Assembly: GCA_027035445.1 (NCBI GenBank)
Contig: JALVUT010000393.1
Coordinates: 1-6,287, forward strand
Source of the DNA: Thermococcus sp.
GTDB taxonomy: Archaea; Methanobacteriota_B; Thermococci; Thermococcales; Thermococcaceae
Direction of reading: 5' to 3'
DNA: 6,287 nt
Positions 1 through 5,684 of this stretch are shown piece by piece (position 1 is the stretch's first letter; every line of letters begins with the position of its first letter). The translations under genes and the position numbers were made by a program. The notes beneath the pieces are model-generated. The model did no database searches. It saw nothing but the letters and a program-made list of their open reading frames with translations, and had not been told where the DNA came from.

Positions 1-2
1 GG

Positions 3-680
3 GCAGCCTTCATTGATGTGGGTGCAAAGTCAACGGCCCCTTACCTTGAAACGCAGATCCCAGTTGAGGAGGAGGTAAGGAGGGCGGTTTGGGCCATCAG
101 AACCATCCGCGACAACGTTGATGTCCCAATAAGCGTGGACACCACAAGCGCAGAGGTGGCAGAAAAGGCCATAAAAGCCGGTGCGGACATTATAAACGAT
201 GTAACTGGCCTCAAAGGCGACAGCAGGATGGGAGAAGTGGCAGAGGAGTACGGAACCCCGGTTATCCTCTGCGCACATGGGAAGGTTAACAACTTCAGCG
301 ACCCCGTACATGCCGTCGTTGAGTTGCTCAAAGAGAGCCTTACCACGGCCCAAGAGCATGGAATTGAAGAGGTCGCGGTAGACCCCGCCGTGGGGTTCCT
401 TAGACCGGAGTGGCCGCCCTGGTACGAGTGGGACTCCAGGATGATAGCGAACCTGAATCTTCTGAAAGCCCTCGGCAGGCCGATACTTGTGGGCGTTTCA
501 AGAAAGTCCTTCATAGGGGCAATAACCGGCAGAAAAGACCCGATGGAGCGGCTGCCAGGGAGCCTTGCTGCCACAACGATAGCCGTTCTAAACGGGGCAG
601 ATATAGTGCGCACCCACGATGTGGGGGAGACCCTAGACGCCATCAGGGTGGCCTCTTTTATGCGCAGGTTTAGGACCTAG
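3..680 (+). CDS. folP: dihydropteroate synthase-like protein (5' partial)
   Basis: This is the C-terminal part of a dihydropteroate synthase (DHPS) family TIM barrel, the pterin-binding enzyme that joins a pterin pyrophosphate to an aminobenzoate-type acceptor in folate or archaeal pterin synthesis. The frame is open to the window start (codons from position 3, reading AAFIDVGAKSTAPY), so the true start and the usual NVTPDSF strand lie upstream. About 225 residues are visible and roughly 45-60 are missing. Hallmarks in order: DVGAKST (from 15), SVDT (132-143), GADIINDVTG (about 180-210), DPAVGF, GVSRKSFIG (about 492-518) and RTHDV (609-623). Unlike bacterial DHPS, the usual MHM motif reads CAHG. 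The GFGKT..HN loop is replaced by a longer stretch containing WPPWYEWD, which I associate with the archaeal branch. The natural substrate in Thermococcales is uncertain because their pterin cofactor is modified. The gene ends convergently, overlapping the next gene by 11 nt. Confidence 0.85.
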   Translation, partial: AAFIDVGAKSTAPYLETQIPVEEEVRRAVWAIRTIRDNVDVPISVDTTSAEVAEKAIKAGADIINDVTGLKGDSRMGEVAEEYGTPVILCAHGKVNNFSDPVHAVVELLKESLTTAQEHGIEEVAVDPAVGFLRPEWPPWYEWDSRMIANLNLLKALGRPILVGVSRKSFIGAITGRKDPMERLPGSLAATTIAVLNGADIVRTHDVGETLDAIRVASFMRRFRT

Positions 681-1665
681 ATACCCCCCTAGTTTCTTTC
701 CACTCCTCCAGCAGGGTCGCCATGAGGCCCAGAACAACCGGCCCGATTATTATGCCCACCACCCCAAAGGCCATGAGTCCACCAAGTATTCCAATGAAAG
801 AGATCATGGCGTTTATCCCCTTCTCCCGCATGCTGACCCTCGGCCGCAGAACCATATCCGGAACCGGGGAAACGAAGACGATTCCGTACACCAGGAGGAG
901 GAATGCCTTTACAATCTCACCCGCGTTCAGAAGGTATACAAAGCCACCCAGCCACGTTATCCAGCCACCCACCACGGGGAGAAGCTCAAGGAGTACGGTA
1001 AAGATACCTAAGGCTATAGCCTCCCCTACGGTAACGATATGGAGAACAAGAACCCCAAGGGTGACCGCCACACCCTTCAGGACGCTGATGGTCAACCAGC
1101 TGCGTAGGAGGTCATTTAACGTCCTTTCAGTTTTTTCCATGAGCTTAACGGCCAGATCCCTGTTCTCTGCAGGAAGCAGGGAATAGACCTCATCCCGTAT
1201 CGGCCTCGCGTTTACAAGGATGCCATAAAAGACGAAAACCATAACGATCGCCTGAAGTGAAAGTTTGGGTAGGGAATAAGTATATCCCAGGATGTAGCCT
1301 TCAAAACGCTGGGATATACTTTCACCAAGCTTGTTAATCAGTTCAGAAAGAGCGGGGGGGAGATTGAGTGAGATCAACCAGTTGAAGACCGAGTTTAGGT
1401 AGTACACCAGGGATTGTTTGACCTCGTTCATCCACACGGCAAAACCTATGATAAAGAGGAACGTCATCAAGGTGACGGCCGAGGTCAGTATAAAAGCGGA
1501 GCTCCTGGCCCCAATTTGACCAGAGAACTTTTTATGAAGGGGATAAAATATGTACACTAGGGTCGCGGCTATGATCACTGGAGACAGAACTGGGCTGAGG
1601 GTTTTCCATACAAGGTAGAGTATCACCACTGAAACCGCGAGCCAGACTATCGCTTCAATCTTCAT
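670..1665 (-). CDS. AI-2E family (PerM/YdiK-type) transporter-like membrane protein
   Basis: This is a polytopic membrane protein of 331 residues from the chosen ATG, the usual size for the AI-2E/PerM family. Bacterial members have been linked to autoinducer-2 export or Na+/H+ exchange; the archaeal role is unknown. Hydrophobic segments lie near residues 5-20, 23-42, 56-79, 135-152, 191-211, 216-246, 252-268 and 284-320, with a long amphipathic loop at about 80-130. Family motifs are LLPVVGGW (228-235), DMVLRPRV (270-277) and GPVVLGLM (308-315). A GTG at 1737 overlaps the sppA stop as GTGA and would add 24 residues (another ATG lies at 1698). I prefer 1665 because the added residues are hydrophilic and unlike the family N-terminus, although the Shine-Dalgarno sequence before 1665 (GGGGAT) is weak. 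No separate promoter is obvious in the 68-nt gap, so it is probably co-transcribed with sppA. Confidence 0.85.
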   Translation of the reverse strand: MKIEAIVWLAVSVVILYLVWKTLSPVLSPVIIAATLVYIFYPLHKKFSGQIGARSSAFILTSAVTLMTFLFIIGFAVWMNEVKQSLVYYLNSVFNWLISLNLPPALSELINKLGESISQRFEGYILGYTYSLPKLSLQAIVMVFVFYGILVNARPIRDEVYSLLPAENRDLAVKLMEKTERTLNDLLRSWLTISVLKGVAVTLGVLVLHIVTVGEAIALGIFTVLLELLPVVGGWITWLGGFVYLLNAGEIVKAFLLLVYGIVFVSPVPDMVLRPRVSMREKGINAMISFIGILGGLMAFGVVGIIIGPVVLGLMATLLEEWKETRGVSRS

Positions 1666-1733
1666 CTGCCATCCCCAGATACTTGGGTATTGGGCCATGC
1701 GCCGAAGGCTTGTTGAAGGCGATGAGCAAGCCC

Positions 1734-2729
1734 TCACCCCCTGATGTAGCCATTCAGGTATCTGGGGTCAAGAAAGAGGGCCTCACTTCCGTACACTCCA
1801 AAGCTCCCTGTTTCCGGGCCATTGTACATGATCACCCTAGCGTTCGTGACGTTTAACATATTCTCCAGAGTTTTAATGGCCGTGTCCATATCCCCAGTGC
1901 TGTCCACAAGTGTTCCGGTTACGTTGATGGCAAACCAAGTCCGCCCGGTTGCATATTTCCGGGTCTCATTAATGGTCATGTTCCTGCCGGTGCTCACCGC
2001 GTTGAGGAACGCCCTGAAATACGTGTCGACCATGTTCGCTATTATCTTGCGCTCTTCCGGAGTGAGGGCACGCCATTCGGCTCCCATATCTTTGTACTTG
2101 CCGGTTTTGAACACGTCAACCTTGATGCCGTTCTTTGCATAGTTTTGCTCCATGTCGTAGTGGACGTATATGACGCCTATGCTACCAACCTCCGCCAACG
2201 GATCCGCTATTATCTTGTCCGCGCCCACGGCGATATAGTATCCCCCCGAGGCTGCCATGCCTCCCGTGTAGGCAACCACGGGCTTTATCAGGTCAAGTTT
2301 TCTAACCGCGGAGTATATATCCCTTACGGCCCCGACTTCCCCGCCGGGACTCTCTATCCACAGGATGACCCCGTTTATGGAATCATTCTCGGCTATCCGC
2401 CGGAGGGTTGGAACCAGGTAAAGGGCACTGTAATCATCTATTAATCCGAATACCGGAACGACCGCTATCGTAGCATTTGAGAGGGTGTGGTTCCCTATGA
2501 ATCCCCTGAGAAAGGATATCTGCCCCTTCAGCTCGCTGATCTCACTCAGGAGTTCGGTGCTGTTGCAGCTCACATTTTCAAGCTGCACCCGTGACACGTT
2601 GGTCACGTGGGTCGGGGTATACCCTCTGAGACCAGAGTTCTGCATGTAAAGCAGAACCACGGAAACACTCGTCATGACGAGCAGGAGAACGAGTATCATT
2701 GAGACATACTTCCAAAGGTCTTCCCTCAT
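1734..2729 (-). CDS. sppA: signal peptide peptidase SppA (archaeal, membrane-anchored)
   Basis: This is a membrane-bound serine protease of the ClpP/crotonase fold (family S49) that degrades cleaved signal peptides, using a Ser-Lys dyad. The chosen protein has 331 residues. Residues 8-28 form one transmembrane anchor, and the catalytic domain (about 86-310) should face outward. The nucleophile is Ser161 in GMAASGGYYIA; Lys213 in GKYKDMG, 52 residues later, is the general base, matching the spacing of the characterised archaeal and Bacillus enzymes. SPGGEV (127-132) and EVGSIGV (180-186) are also typical. Residues 58-80 have hydrophobics at 60, 64, 67, 71, 74 and 78, a heptad spacing that suggests a short coiled-coil stalk. 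Ten N-x-S/T sequons lie outside the anchor. An ATG at 2744 is in frame, but ATG 2729 has GGGTGA four bases upstream, and 2744 lies at or before the start expected from the TATA box. Confidence 0.93.
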   Translation of the reverse strand: MREDLWKYVSMILVLLLVMTSVSVVLLYMQNSGLRGYTPTHVTNVSRVQLENVSCNSTELLSEISELKGQISFLRGFIGNHTLSNATIAVVPVFGLIDDYSALYLVPTLRRIAENDSINGVILWIESPGGEVGAVRDIYSAVRKLDLIKPVVAYTGGMAASGGYYIAVGADKIIADPLAEVGSIGVIYVHYDMEQNYAKNGIKVDVFKTGKYKDMGAEWRALTPEERKIIANMVDTYFRAFLNAVSTGRNMTINETRKYATGRTWFAINVTGTLVDSTGDMDTAIKTLENMLNVTNARVIMYNGPETGSFGVYGSEALFLDPRYLNGYIRG

Positions 2730-2733
2730 CCAC

Positions 2734-2739
2734 TCACCC
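2734..2739 (-). promoter_or_regulatory. sppA ribosome binding site that decides the start
   Basis: GGGTGA on the minus strand sits 4 nt before ATG 2729-2727 and matches the archaeal 16S anti-Shine-Dalgarno. No such motif precedes the in-frame ATG at 2744, so this site supports the shorter SppA. Confidence 0.75.
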
Positions 2740-2760
2740 GCCATATATTTTTGAGTGGAA

Positions 2761-2775
2761 CTTTTAAATCTGCCC
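2761..2775 (-). promoter_or_regulatory. sppA core promoter (TATA box, BRE)
   Basis: On the minus strand, purine-rich GGGCAG (BRE-like) precedes the TATA box ATTTAAAAG (2769-2761). A spacing of about 25 nt puts the transcript start near 2740, immediately upstream of the sppA ribosome binding site. It is arranged back-to-back with the promoter of the plus-strand isomerase gene, with TATA boxes about 24 bp apart. Confidence 0.6.
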
Positions 2776-2784
2776 CTCGCTAAG

Positions 2785-2793
2785 CTTTTATAT
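2785..2793 (+). promoter_or_regulatory. TATA box of the isomerase-like gene
   Basis: CTTTTATAT is a typical Thermococcales TATA box. The predicted transcript start is near 2812-2814, directly before AGGTGG (2814-2819) and ATG 2824. The leader would be only about 10 nt, just enough to hold the ribosome binding site. Confidence 0.6.
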
Positions 2794-2813
2794 CATCCGA
2801 CCCATTCCTCTTT

Positions 2814-2819
2814 AGGTGG
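2814..2819 (+). promoter_or_regulatory. ribosome binding site of the isomerase-like gene
   Basis: AGGTGG lies 4 nt before ATG 2824. It rules out the upstream in-frame ATG at 2755, which lies upstream of the TATA box and would be outside the transcript. Confidence 0.75.
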
Positions 2820-2823
2820 TAAC

Positions 2824-3630
2824 ATGGAGATTGGAGTGACGATCTACCCGCATTTTGTAACAAAGGACAAGAGCCTTGCATCAATCCTCGCCGATGTCAA
2901 GATAAAGAACTACGACTTCGTCTCGATATTTCCCCATACCCTTGGTGTCATCAGAAATGGAAACGTCATAGAGAAGAAGCTCCGCACACTTGAGATAACC
3001 CTCCGTGGTGTGGGAATCGATTACATAGTCAGGATGCCAACCTCGGTAAACCTACGCGACCATATCTACTACACGCGACACTTCAGGGTGGCGAGGGCGG
3101 TGGCCGATGTGGCGATAAAACTCGGAGCAAAGGTCATTGTCATGCAGAGCGGCAAGACTGGAAGACTGGATCTGGAGATAGAGGCCATACAACAGCTTGC
3201 CGACATGGTCAGGCCCTTCGGGGTAAACATCGCCCTCGAAAACACATACAGCGTCAAGGACACGTTGTACGTTGTTGACAGTGTTGCCAGCAAAAATGTC
3301 GGCTTTGCTCTGGACGTTGCCCACGCGTTCCTGAGCGCCCAGGGAGACTCCGACAAGCTCCTTGAGGACGTTAAACTTGGAACCGATAAGACCGTCATTC
3401 TGATGATACATGACAACTTCGGAAAGCTCTTCCCCCAAGTGGAACCAGAAGACGCACTGGCCTACGGAGTTGGGGACCTTCACCTGATGCCGGGAGAGGG
3501 GGGAATACCCTTCGGCAAGGTTTTAAAGCTCTTTGGGGACGTCCCCCTGCTCCTGAAGGTAAAGCACGCCGAGAAGTTTGTCAAAATTCCAAACAAGCAC
3601 GGCCTCATTGAGCTCCTGACAAGCCTCTGA
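2824..3630 (+). CDS. sugar phosphate isomerase/epimerase-like TIM-barrel protein
   Basis: This is a 268-residue protein of the AP-endonuclease-2/xylose-isomerase-like TIM-barrel superfamily (COG1082 type), which contains metal-dependent isomerases, epimerases, dehydratases and endonuclease IV. The substrate cannot be told from sequence. Likely metal and active-site residues follow the superfamily order: Glu139 in ALENTY, Asp164 and His167 in ALDVAHAF, His196 in MIHDN, and His220 in GDLHLMPGEGG, the most family-specific motif. The last strand reads LLLKVKHAEKF (242-252), where many relatives carry a metal-binding Glu; here Lys245 is in that area. There is no signal peptide, so it should be cytoplasmic. 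It has its own promoter, diverges from sppA, and ends 5 nt from the convergent RNase III-like gene. I am confident in the fold and not in the reaction. Confidence 0.82.
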   Translation: MEIGVTIYPHFVTKDKSLASILADVKIKNYDFVSIFPHTLGVIRNGNVIEKKLRTLEITLRGVGIDYIVRMPTSVNLRDHIYYTRHFRVARAVADVAIKLGAKVIVMQSGKTGRLDLEIEAIQQLADMVRPFGVNIALENTYSVKDTLYVVDSVASKNVGFALDVAHAFLSAQGDSDKLLEDVKLGTDKTVILMIHDNFGKLFPQVEPEDALAYGVGDLHLMPGEGGIPFGKVLKLFGDVPLLLKVKHAEKFVKIPNKHGLIELLTSL

Positions 3631-3635
3631 GGAGG

Positions 3636-4037
3636 TTATCCCGGCCGGATCTCCAGCCTGTCCTTTATCACTTTAAAAAGCTCCGCGAATGCCTCTCCAA
3701 TTACCTCTTTTTTTCTGGTGAAATGGGCAACGCCCTCGGAAAGGTTCTTCCTCAAAATGGCTGCACCCTCCTCTATACTTATCTCCCCTTCAAGCCATGC
3801 GTATGCAATCACCGCCTCGGCGATATCCCCCTTGCCGTGCTTATCGGTTCTAGGCGGCACGAGCCCCTTCAGCCCAGAGAGCTCAAGTGCAAGTGCCAGC
3901 GACGCGTTGGGTACACGTTCACCCGTAGGTTGCCCGAGGTACTCACTCAAGGCGAGGGAGTACATGAGATTCACCAGTGAATCCCCCAGCTTTGAGAGTC
4001 CCTTATCCCTGAAGTCCCTTTGGTACTTAATGGCCAT
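3636..4037 (-). CDS. archaeal ribonuclease III family protein
   Basis: This 133-residue protein resembles the small RNase III-like family described from Pyrococcus, a single RNase III-fold domain without a double-stranded RNA-binding domain. The signature region reads [19 protein letters not shown] (13-31) and aligns with the RNase III motif ERLEFLGDS. A second motif, [17 protein letters not shown] (68-84), matches the D..EA.(I/L)GA.YLDG region. The D19, D71 and E74 equivalents of three catalytic acids are present. The first glutamate of the signature is replaced by Lys12, although Asp11 is adjacent. Cleavage of double-stranded RNA is therefore plausible but unproven. AGGAGAGG sits 3 nt before ATG 4037. 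It is the last gene of the csl4 operon, 30 nt after rpoL, so it is probably co-transcribed with the RNA-processing genes upstream. It ends 5 nt from the convergent isomerase gene. Confidence 0.82.
   Translation of the reverse strand: MAIKYQRDFRDKGLSKLGDSLVNLMYSLALSEYLGQPTGERVPNASLALALELSGLKGLVPPRTDKHGKGDIAEAVIAYAWLEGEISIEEGAAILRKNLSEGVAHFTRKKEVIGEAFAELFKVIKDRLEIRPG
3708..3714 (+). terminator. possible oligo-T terminator for the isomerase-like transcript
   Basis: A run of seven T on the plus strand lies 78 nt after the isomerase stop, inside the convergent RNase III-like gene. Archaeal RNA polymerase terminates at oligo-T tracts without needing a hairpin. The run also encodes Lys codons on the minus strand, so its presence may be incidental. 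Confidence 0.3.
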
Positions 4038-4067
4038 TTTCCTCTCCTATGGGAGCTAAAATAACAA

Positions 4068-4355
4068 TCAGGACCCAGTCCCAGCCTTCCAAGCCTCAAG
4101 GACTGCCCTAGCTCTGTCGAATACCTTCTGGGCGGCTTCCTCAAGGGCAGCCTCAGGGGTCACTTTGCCGTCCGTAACAACGCGGAACTTCGGCTTTCTG
4201 GCCATTAACACGGGGTGCTCAATGGTGTAACCGGCGAAAGTAACGTGTTTGTTCTCATGGAGAACCTCATTGAGCAGGTTCGCGAAGGTATGATCCTCCC
4301 CTTCAAGGTAAAACTCAAGCTCGTTCTCTTCACGCTTGATAACCTCAATCCTCAT
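4068..4355 (-). CDS. rpoL: DNA-directed RNA polymerase subunit L
   Basis: RpoL is the small archaeal RNA polymerase subunit homologous to eukaryotic Rpb11/AC19 and the bacterial alpha N-terminal domain. It pairs with RpoD (Rpb3-like) to form the assembly platform. The chosen protein has 95 residues, the usual length, starting [11 protein letters not shown]. The conserved core is [10 protein letters not shown] (19-28), followed by YTIEHPV (43-49) and FRVVTDGK (57-64), then the C-terminal amphipathic helix 68-91. GGTGA lies 5 nt before ATG 4355. A second in-frame ATG at 4373 overlaps the previous stop as ATGA and would add six residues; family N-termini and the ribosome binding site favour 4355. 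It lies between DUF2067 and the RNase III-like gene in the csl4 operon. Confidence 0.96.
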   Translation of the reverse strand: MRIEVIKREENELEFYLEGEDHTFANLLNEVLHENKHVTFAGYTIEHPVLMARKPKFRVVTDGKVTPEAALEEAAQKVFDRARAVLEAWKAGTGS

Positions 4356-4369
4356 CCTCCTCACCCTTT

Positions 4370-4987
4370 TCATCCTTTAAACCGGCTTAACAGCAACTCC
4401 ATCGCCTGCTCCTTGTTCTTCATAAGTTCATATTTAAACTTATCCTCCTTCCACTCGGCCAAGGCCAGCTCAACCAGCATATCGAGAACCTCCTCTGGCT
4501 CCATCCCCATGGCCACGGAGATCGGGAGGACGACTTCACGTATCTGCTTGGTCGTCCTGTGAGACAGATCAGAGAGGTATTCCCCCAGTTCGCTGACGGT
4601 CTCTTTCAGCTCCTCAAAAGGCAGGGAGGTTATCAGTTCACCCTCCAGTATCTCGACGTGCTCTCCAAGCAGTTCTATGGTCTTCACCAGGACCGGAGTG
4701 GAGACACTGGTCCCGCATTCCCTGAACAGGTCATCAACGTCGTACCTGTAAAAACCCCGTTTGTCCGGATACAGTTTCGCCCTGACCCGGTTATGGATCT
4801 CCCTTATTTTGTGAGTTGTTTCCCTTATCTCATCTTTGGTTCCCTGGATGTTTATCTTCAGGTCGTTGAGCTTCCCATGGACGTAGATGAAGGCTGGCAG
4901 ACGAAGCTTCTGAAGTTCCCTGAAAAACTCCTCCTTCTCCCGCTCATCCTGAACGTGGATAACCACCACCTTCTTGGCCCGCGCCAT
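4370..4987 (-). CDS. DUF2067 family protein, function unknown
   Basis: This 205-residue archaeal conserved protein has no assigned function. From the sequence, residues 7-71 look like a small alpha/beta domain (strand VVVIHV, helix 16-28, strands 32-36 and 43-48, long basic helix 50-71), reminiscent of RNA-binding alpha/beta folds. Residues 82-122 resemble a winged helix (two helices, then the hairpin [14 protein letters not shown]). Residues 124-203 are mostly helical. It has no signal peptide or membrane segment. ATG 4987 lies 2 nt after the csl4 stop with AAGGTG five bases upstream; the in-frame GTG at 4993, overlapping that stop as GTGA, has no space for a ribosome binding site. The position between csl4 and rpoL suggests a role in RNA metabolism or transcription, but this is inference from context only. 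The family assignment is from recognition, without a search. Confidence 0.82.
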   Translation of the reverse strand: MARAKKVVVIHVQDEREKEEFFRELQKLRLPAFIYVHGKLNDLKINIQGTKDEIRETTHKIREIHNRVRAKLYPDKRGFYRYDVDDLFRECGTSVSTPVLVKTIELLGEHVEILEGELITSLPFEELKETVSELGEYLSDLSHRTTKQIREVVLPISVAMGMEPEEVLDMLVELALAEWKEDKFKYELMKNKEQAMELLLSRFKG

Positions 4988-4989
4988 TC

Positions 4990-5580
4990 TCACACCTTCA
5001 GTTTCCTATAAAAGGATGAGAGCTTTCTCGTCTCCACGTGCCCGCACTTGGGACATATGAGCTTGTCGCCCCTCCGGATCAACGGGGATCTGCACCGAGT
5101 ACAGAGTGCGTACACCACACCGAAATCGATCCCCCTAGTGGAAAGCTGGATCGGGCTTTTCTCGTTGGAGATCACCGTGGCCCGTACTATATCACCGATT
5201 CTGAACTCGTTTAGCAGACTGTCAACGTACCCCCCTTTAACCTGAGAAACATGAATGCCCGCGAGCTTTGATGTGGCTATCTCCCTCTCATCTTCACGCC
5301 CTTCAATTTTAACCAGCTGAACTATCGCTGCCTGGGGTTTTACCTCGATTATACGGCCTATAATGATATCCCCCACTTCCGGAAGGGGAGGAGTATCGGT
5401 CACAGGCTCAACGCTTATTTCCATCCTCTCCGAATCAATGTGAACCCTGCCCGCTCTTATTGCATAGAGCTCACCATTTTCCTCCTTCACGCCCTTCCCA
5501 GGAAAGTACTCCTCGATAACACCGAGGTAGTCACCGGGAAGAACGAGGTCACCGTTTTTTATCCTTCCCCTTTCATCCAT
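4990..5580 (-). CDS. csl4: exosome complex RNA-binding protein Csl4
   Basis: Csl4 is one of the two RNA-binding cap proteins (with Rrp4) of the archaeal exosome, the Rrp41/Rrp42 ring that degrades RNA 3' to 5' and adds heteropolymeric tails. It helps recruit substrates and partners such as DnaG. The protein has 196 residues with the classic three parts: an N-terminal domain (about 10-58, starting KNGDLVLPGDYLGVIEE), an S1 RNA-binding domain (about 68-148, with PEVGDIIIGRIIEV and FRIGDIVRATVI), and a C-terminal zinc ribbon with C160-x2-C163 and C176-x2-C179, all four ligands intact. The start ATG 5580 has AGGTGA four bases upstream. An upstream in-frame ATG at 5673 would add 31 unrelated residues and lies beyond the predicted promoter. 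It is the first gene of the csl4 - DUF2067 - rpoL - RNase III-like operon. Confidence 0.95.
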   Translation of the reverse strand: MDERGRIKNGDLVLPGDYLGVIEEYFPGKGVKEENGELYAIRAGRVHIDSERMEISVEPVTDTPPLPEVGDIIIGRIIEVKPQAAIVQLVKIEGREDEREIATSKLAGIHVSQVKGGYVDSLLNEFRIGDIVRATVISNEKSPIQLSTRGIDFGVVYALCTRCRSPLIRRGDKLICPKCGHVETRKLSSFYRKLKV

Positions 5581-5584
5581 CCTC

Positions 5585-5590
5585 TCACCT
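5585..5590 (-). promoter_or_regulatory. csl4 ribosome binding site
   Basis: AGGTGA on the minus strand lies 4 nt before ATG 5580 and fixes the csl4 start. Confidence 0.75.
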
Positions 5591-5610
5591 CTACGGAAGT
5601 TTTGGTGAGG

Positions 5611-5627
5611 ATTTTTTAAGTCTTTGC
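5611..5627 (-). promoter_or_regulatory. csl4 operon core promoter
   Basis: On the minus strand, purine-rich GCAAAGA (5627-5621, BRE-like) is followed by the TATA box CTTAAAAAAT (5620-5611). The predicted transcript start, near 5590, falls at the edge of the csl4 ribosome binding site, so the leader is very short. I infer it drives all four genes of the operon. Confidence 0.6.
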
Positions 5628-5652
5628 TATCCTCAGACCGGCCGAAGGTAAG

Positions 5653-5660
5653 TCTTATAT
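5653..5660 (+). promoter_or_regulatory. TATA box of the DUF432 gene
   Basis: TCTTATAT on the plus strand, preceded by purine-rich GAAGGTAAG (5644-5652), resembles a BRE plus TATA box. A spacing of about 25 nt puts the transcript start near 5682, only a few bases before ATG 5685. No Shine-Dalgarno sequence is visible, so the mRNA is probably leaderless or nearly so. Confidence 0.55.
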
Positions 5661-5670
5661 CATCCTCCCA

Positions 5671-5680
5671 CAATATATTG
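5671..5680. repeat. 10-bp perfect palindrome before the DUF432 start
   Basis: CAATATATTG is its own reverse complement. It sits between the TATA box and the ATG, ending 4 bp before the start codon, where a bound protein could block initiation. It is too close to the ATG to serve as the TATA box itself. A role as an operator is speculative. Confidence 0.35.
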
Positions 5681-5684
5681 GAAC

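Noticed and set aside
285..293. GTTAACAAC, matching the SurR motif GTT-N3-AAC
   Set aside because: It lies inside the DHPS-like coding region, and a six-base motif is expected once or twice per window by chance.
41..643. 200-codon open frame on the minus strand inside the DHPS-like gene
   Set aside because: It is antisense to a gene with strong family motifs, is low-complexity (Ser/Thr/Pro rich), has no promoter or ribosome binding site, and resembles no known family.
722..1186. 154-codon plus-strand open frame within the AI-2E-family gene
   Set aside because: It is a shadow of the membrane protein: Arg/Thr/Pro-rich, as expected from reading hydrophobic codons backwards.
1673..1767. Inverted repeat CCCCAGATAC (1673-1682) / GTATCTGGGG (1758-1767)
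   Set aside because: The 10-bp match is perfect, but the arms are 75 nt apart and fall in coding or start regions. Such a pair within about 100 nt is expected by chance in a window of this length.
3398..3412. TGATGA resembling a C box of a C/D guide RNA
   Set aside because: It lies inside the isomerase-like gene, the preceding base is C instead of a purine, and I found no convincing D box or terminal stem at the right distance. Similar TTGATGA hits elsewhere fail in the same way.
4559..5011. 150-codon plus-strand open frame over DUF2067
   Set aside because: It is antisense to a gene in a tight operon and shows no recognisable motif or ribosome binding site.
5581..5673. Upstream extension of csl4 to an ATG at 5673
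   Set aside because: It would begin upstream of the TATA box, adds 31 residues unlike Csl4, and ignores the good ribosome binding site before 5580.
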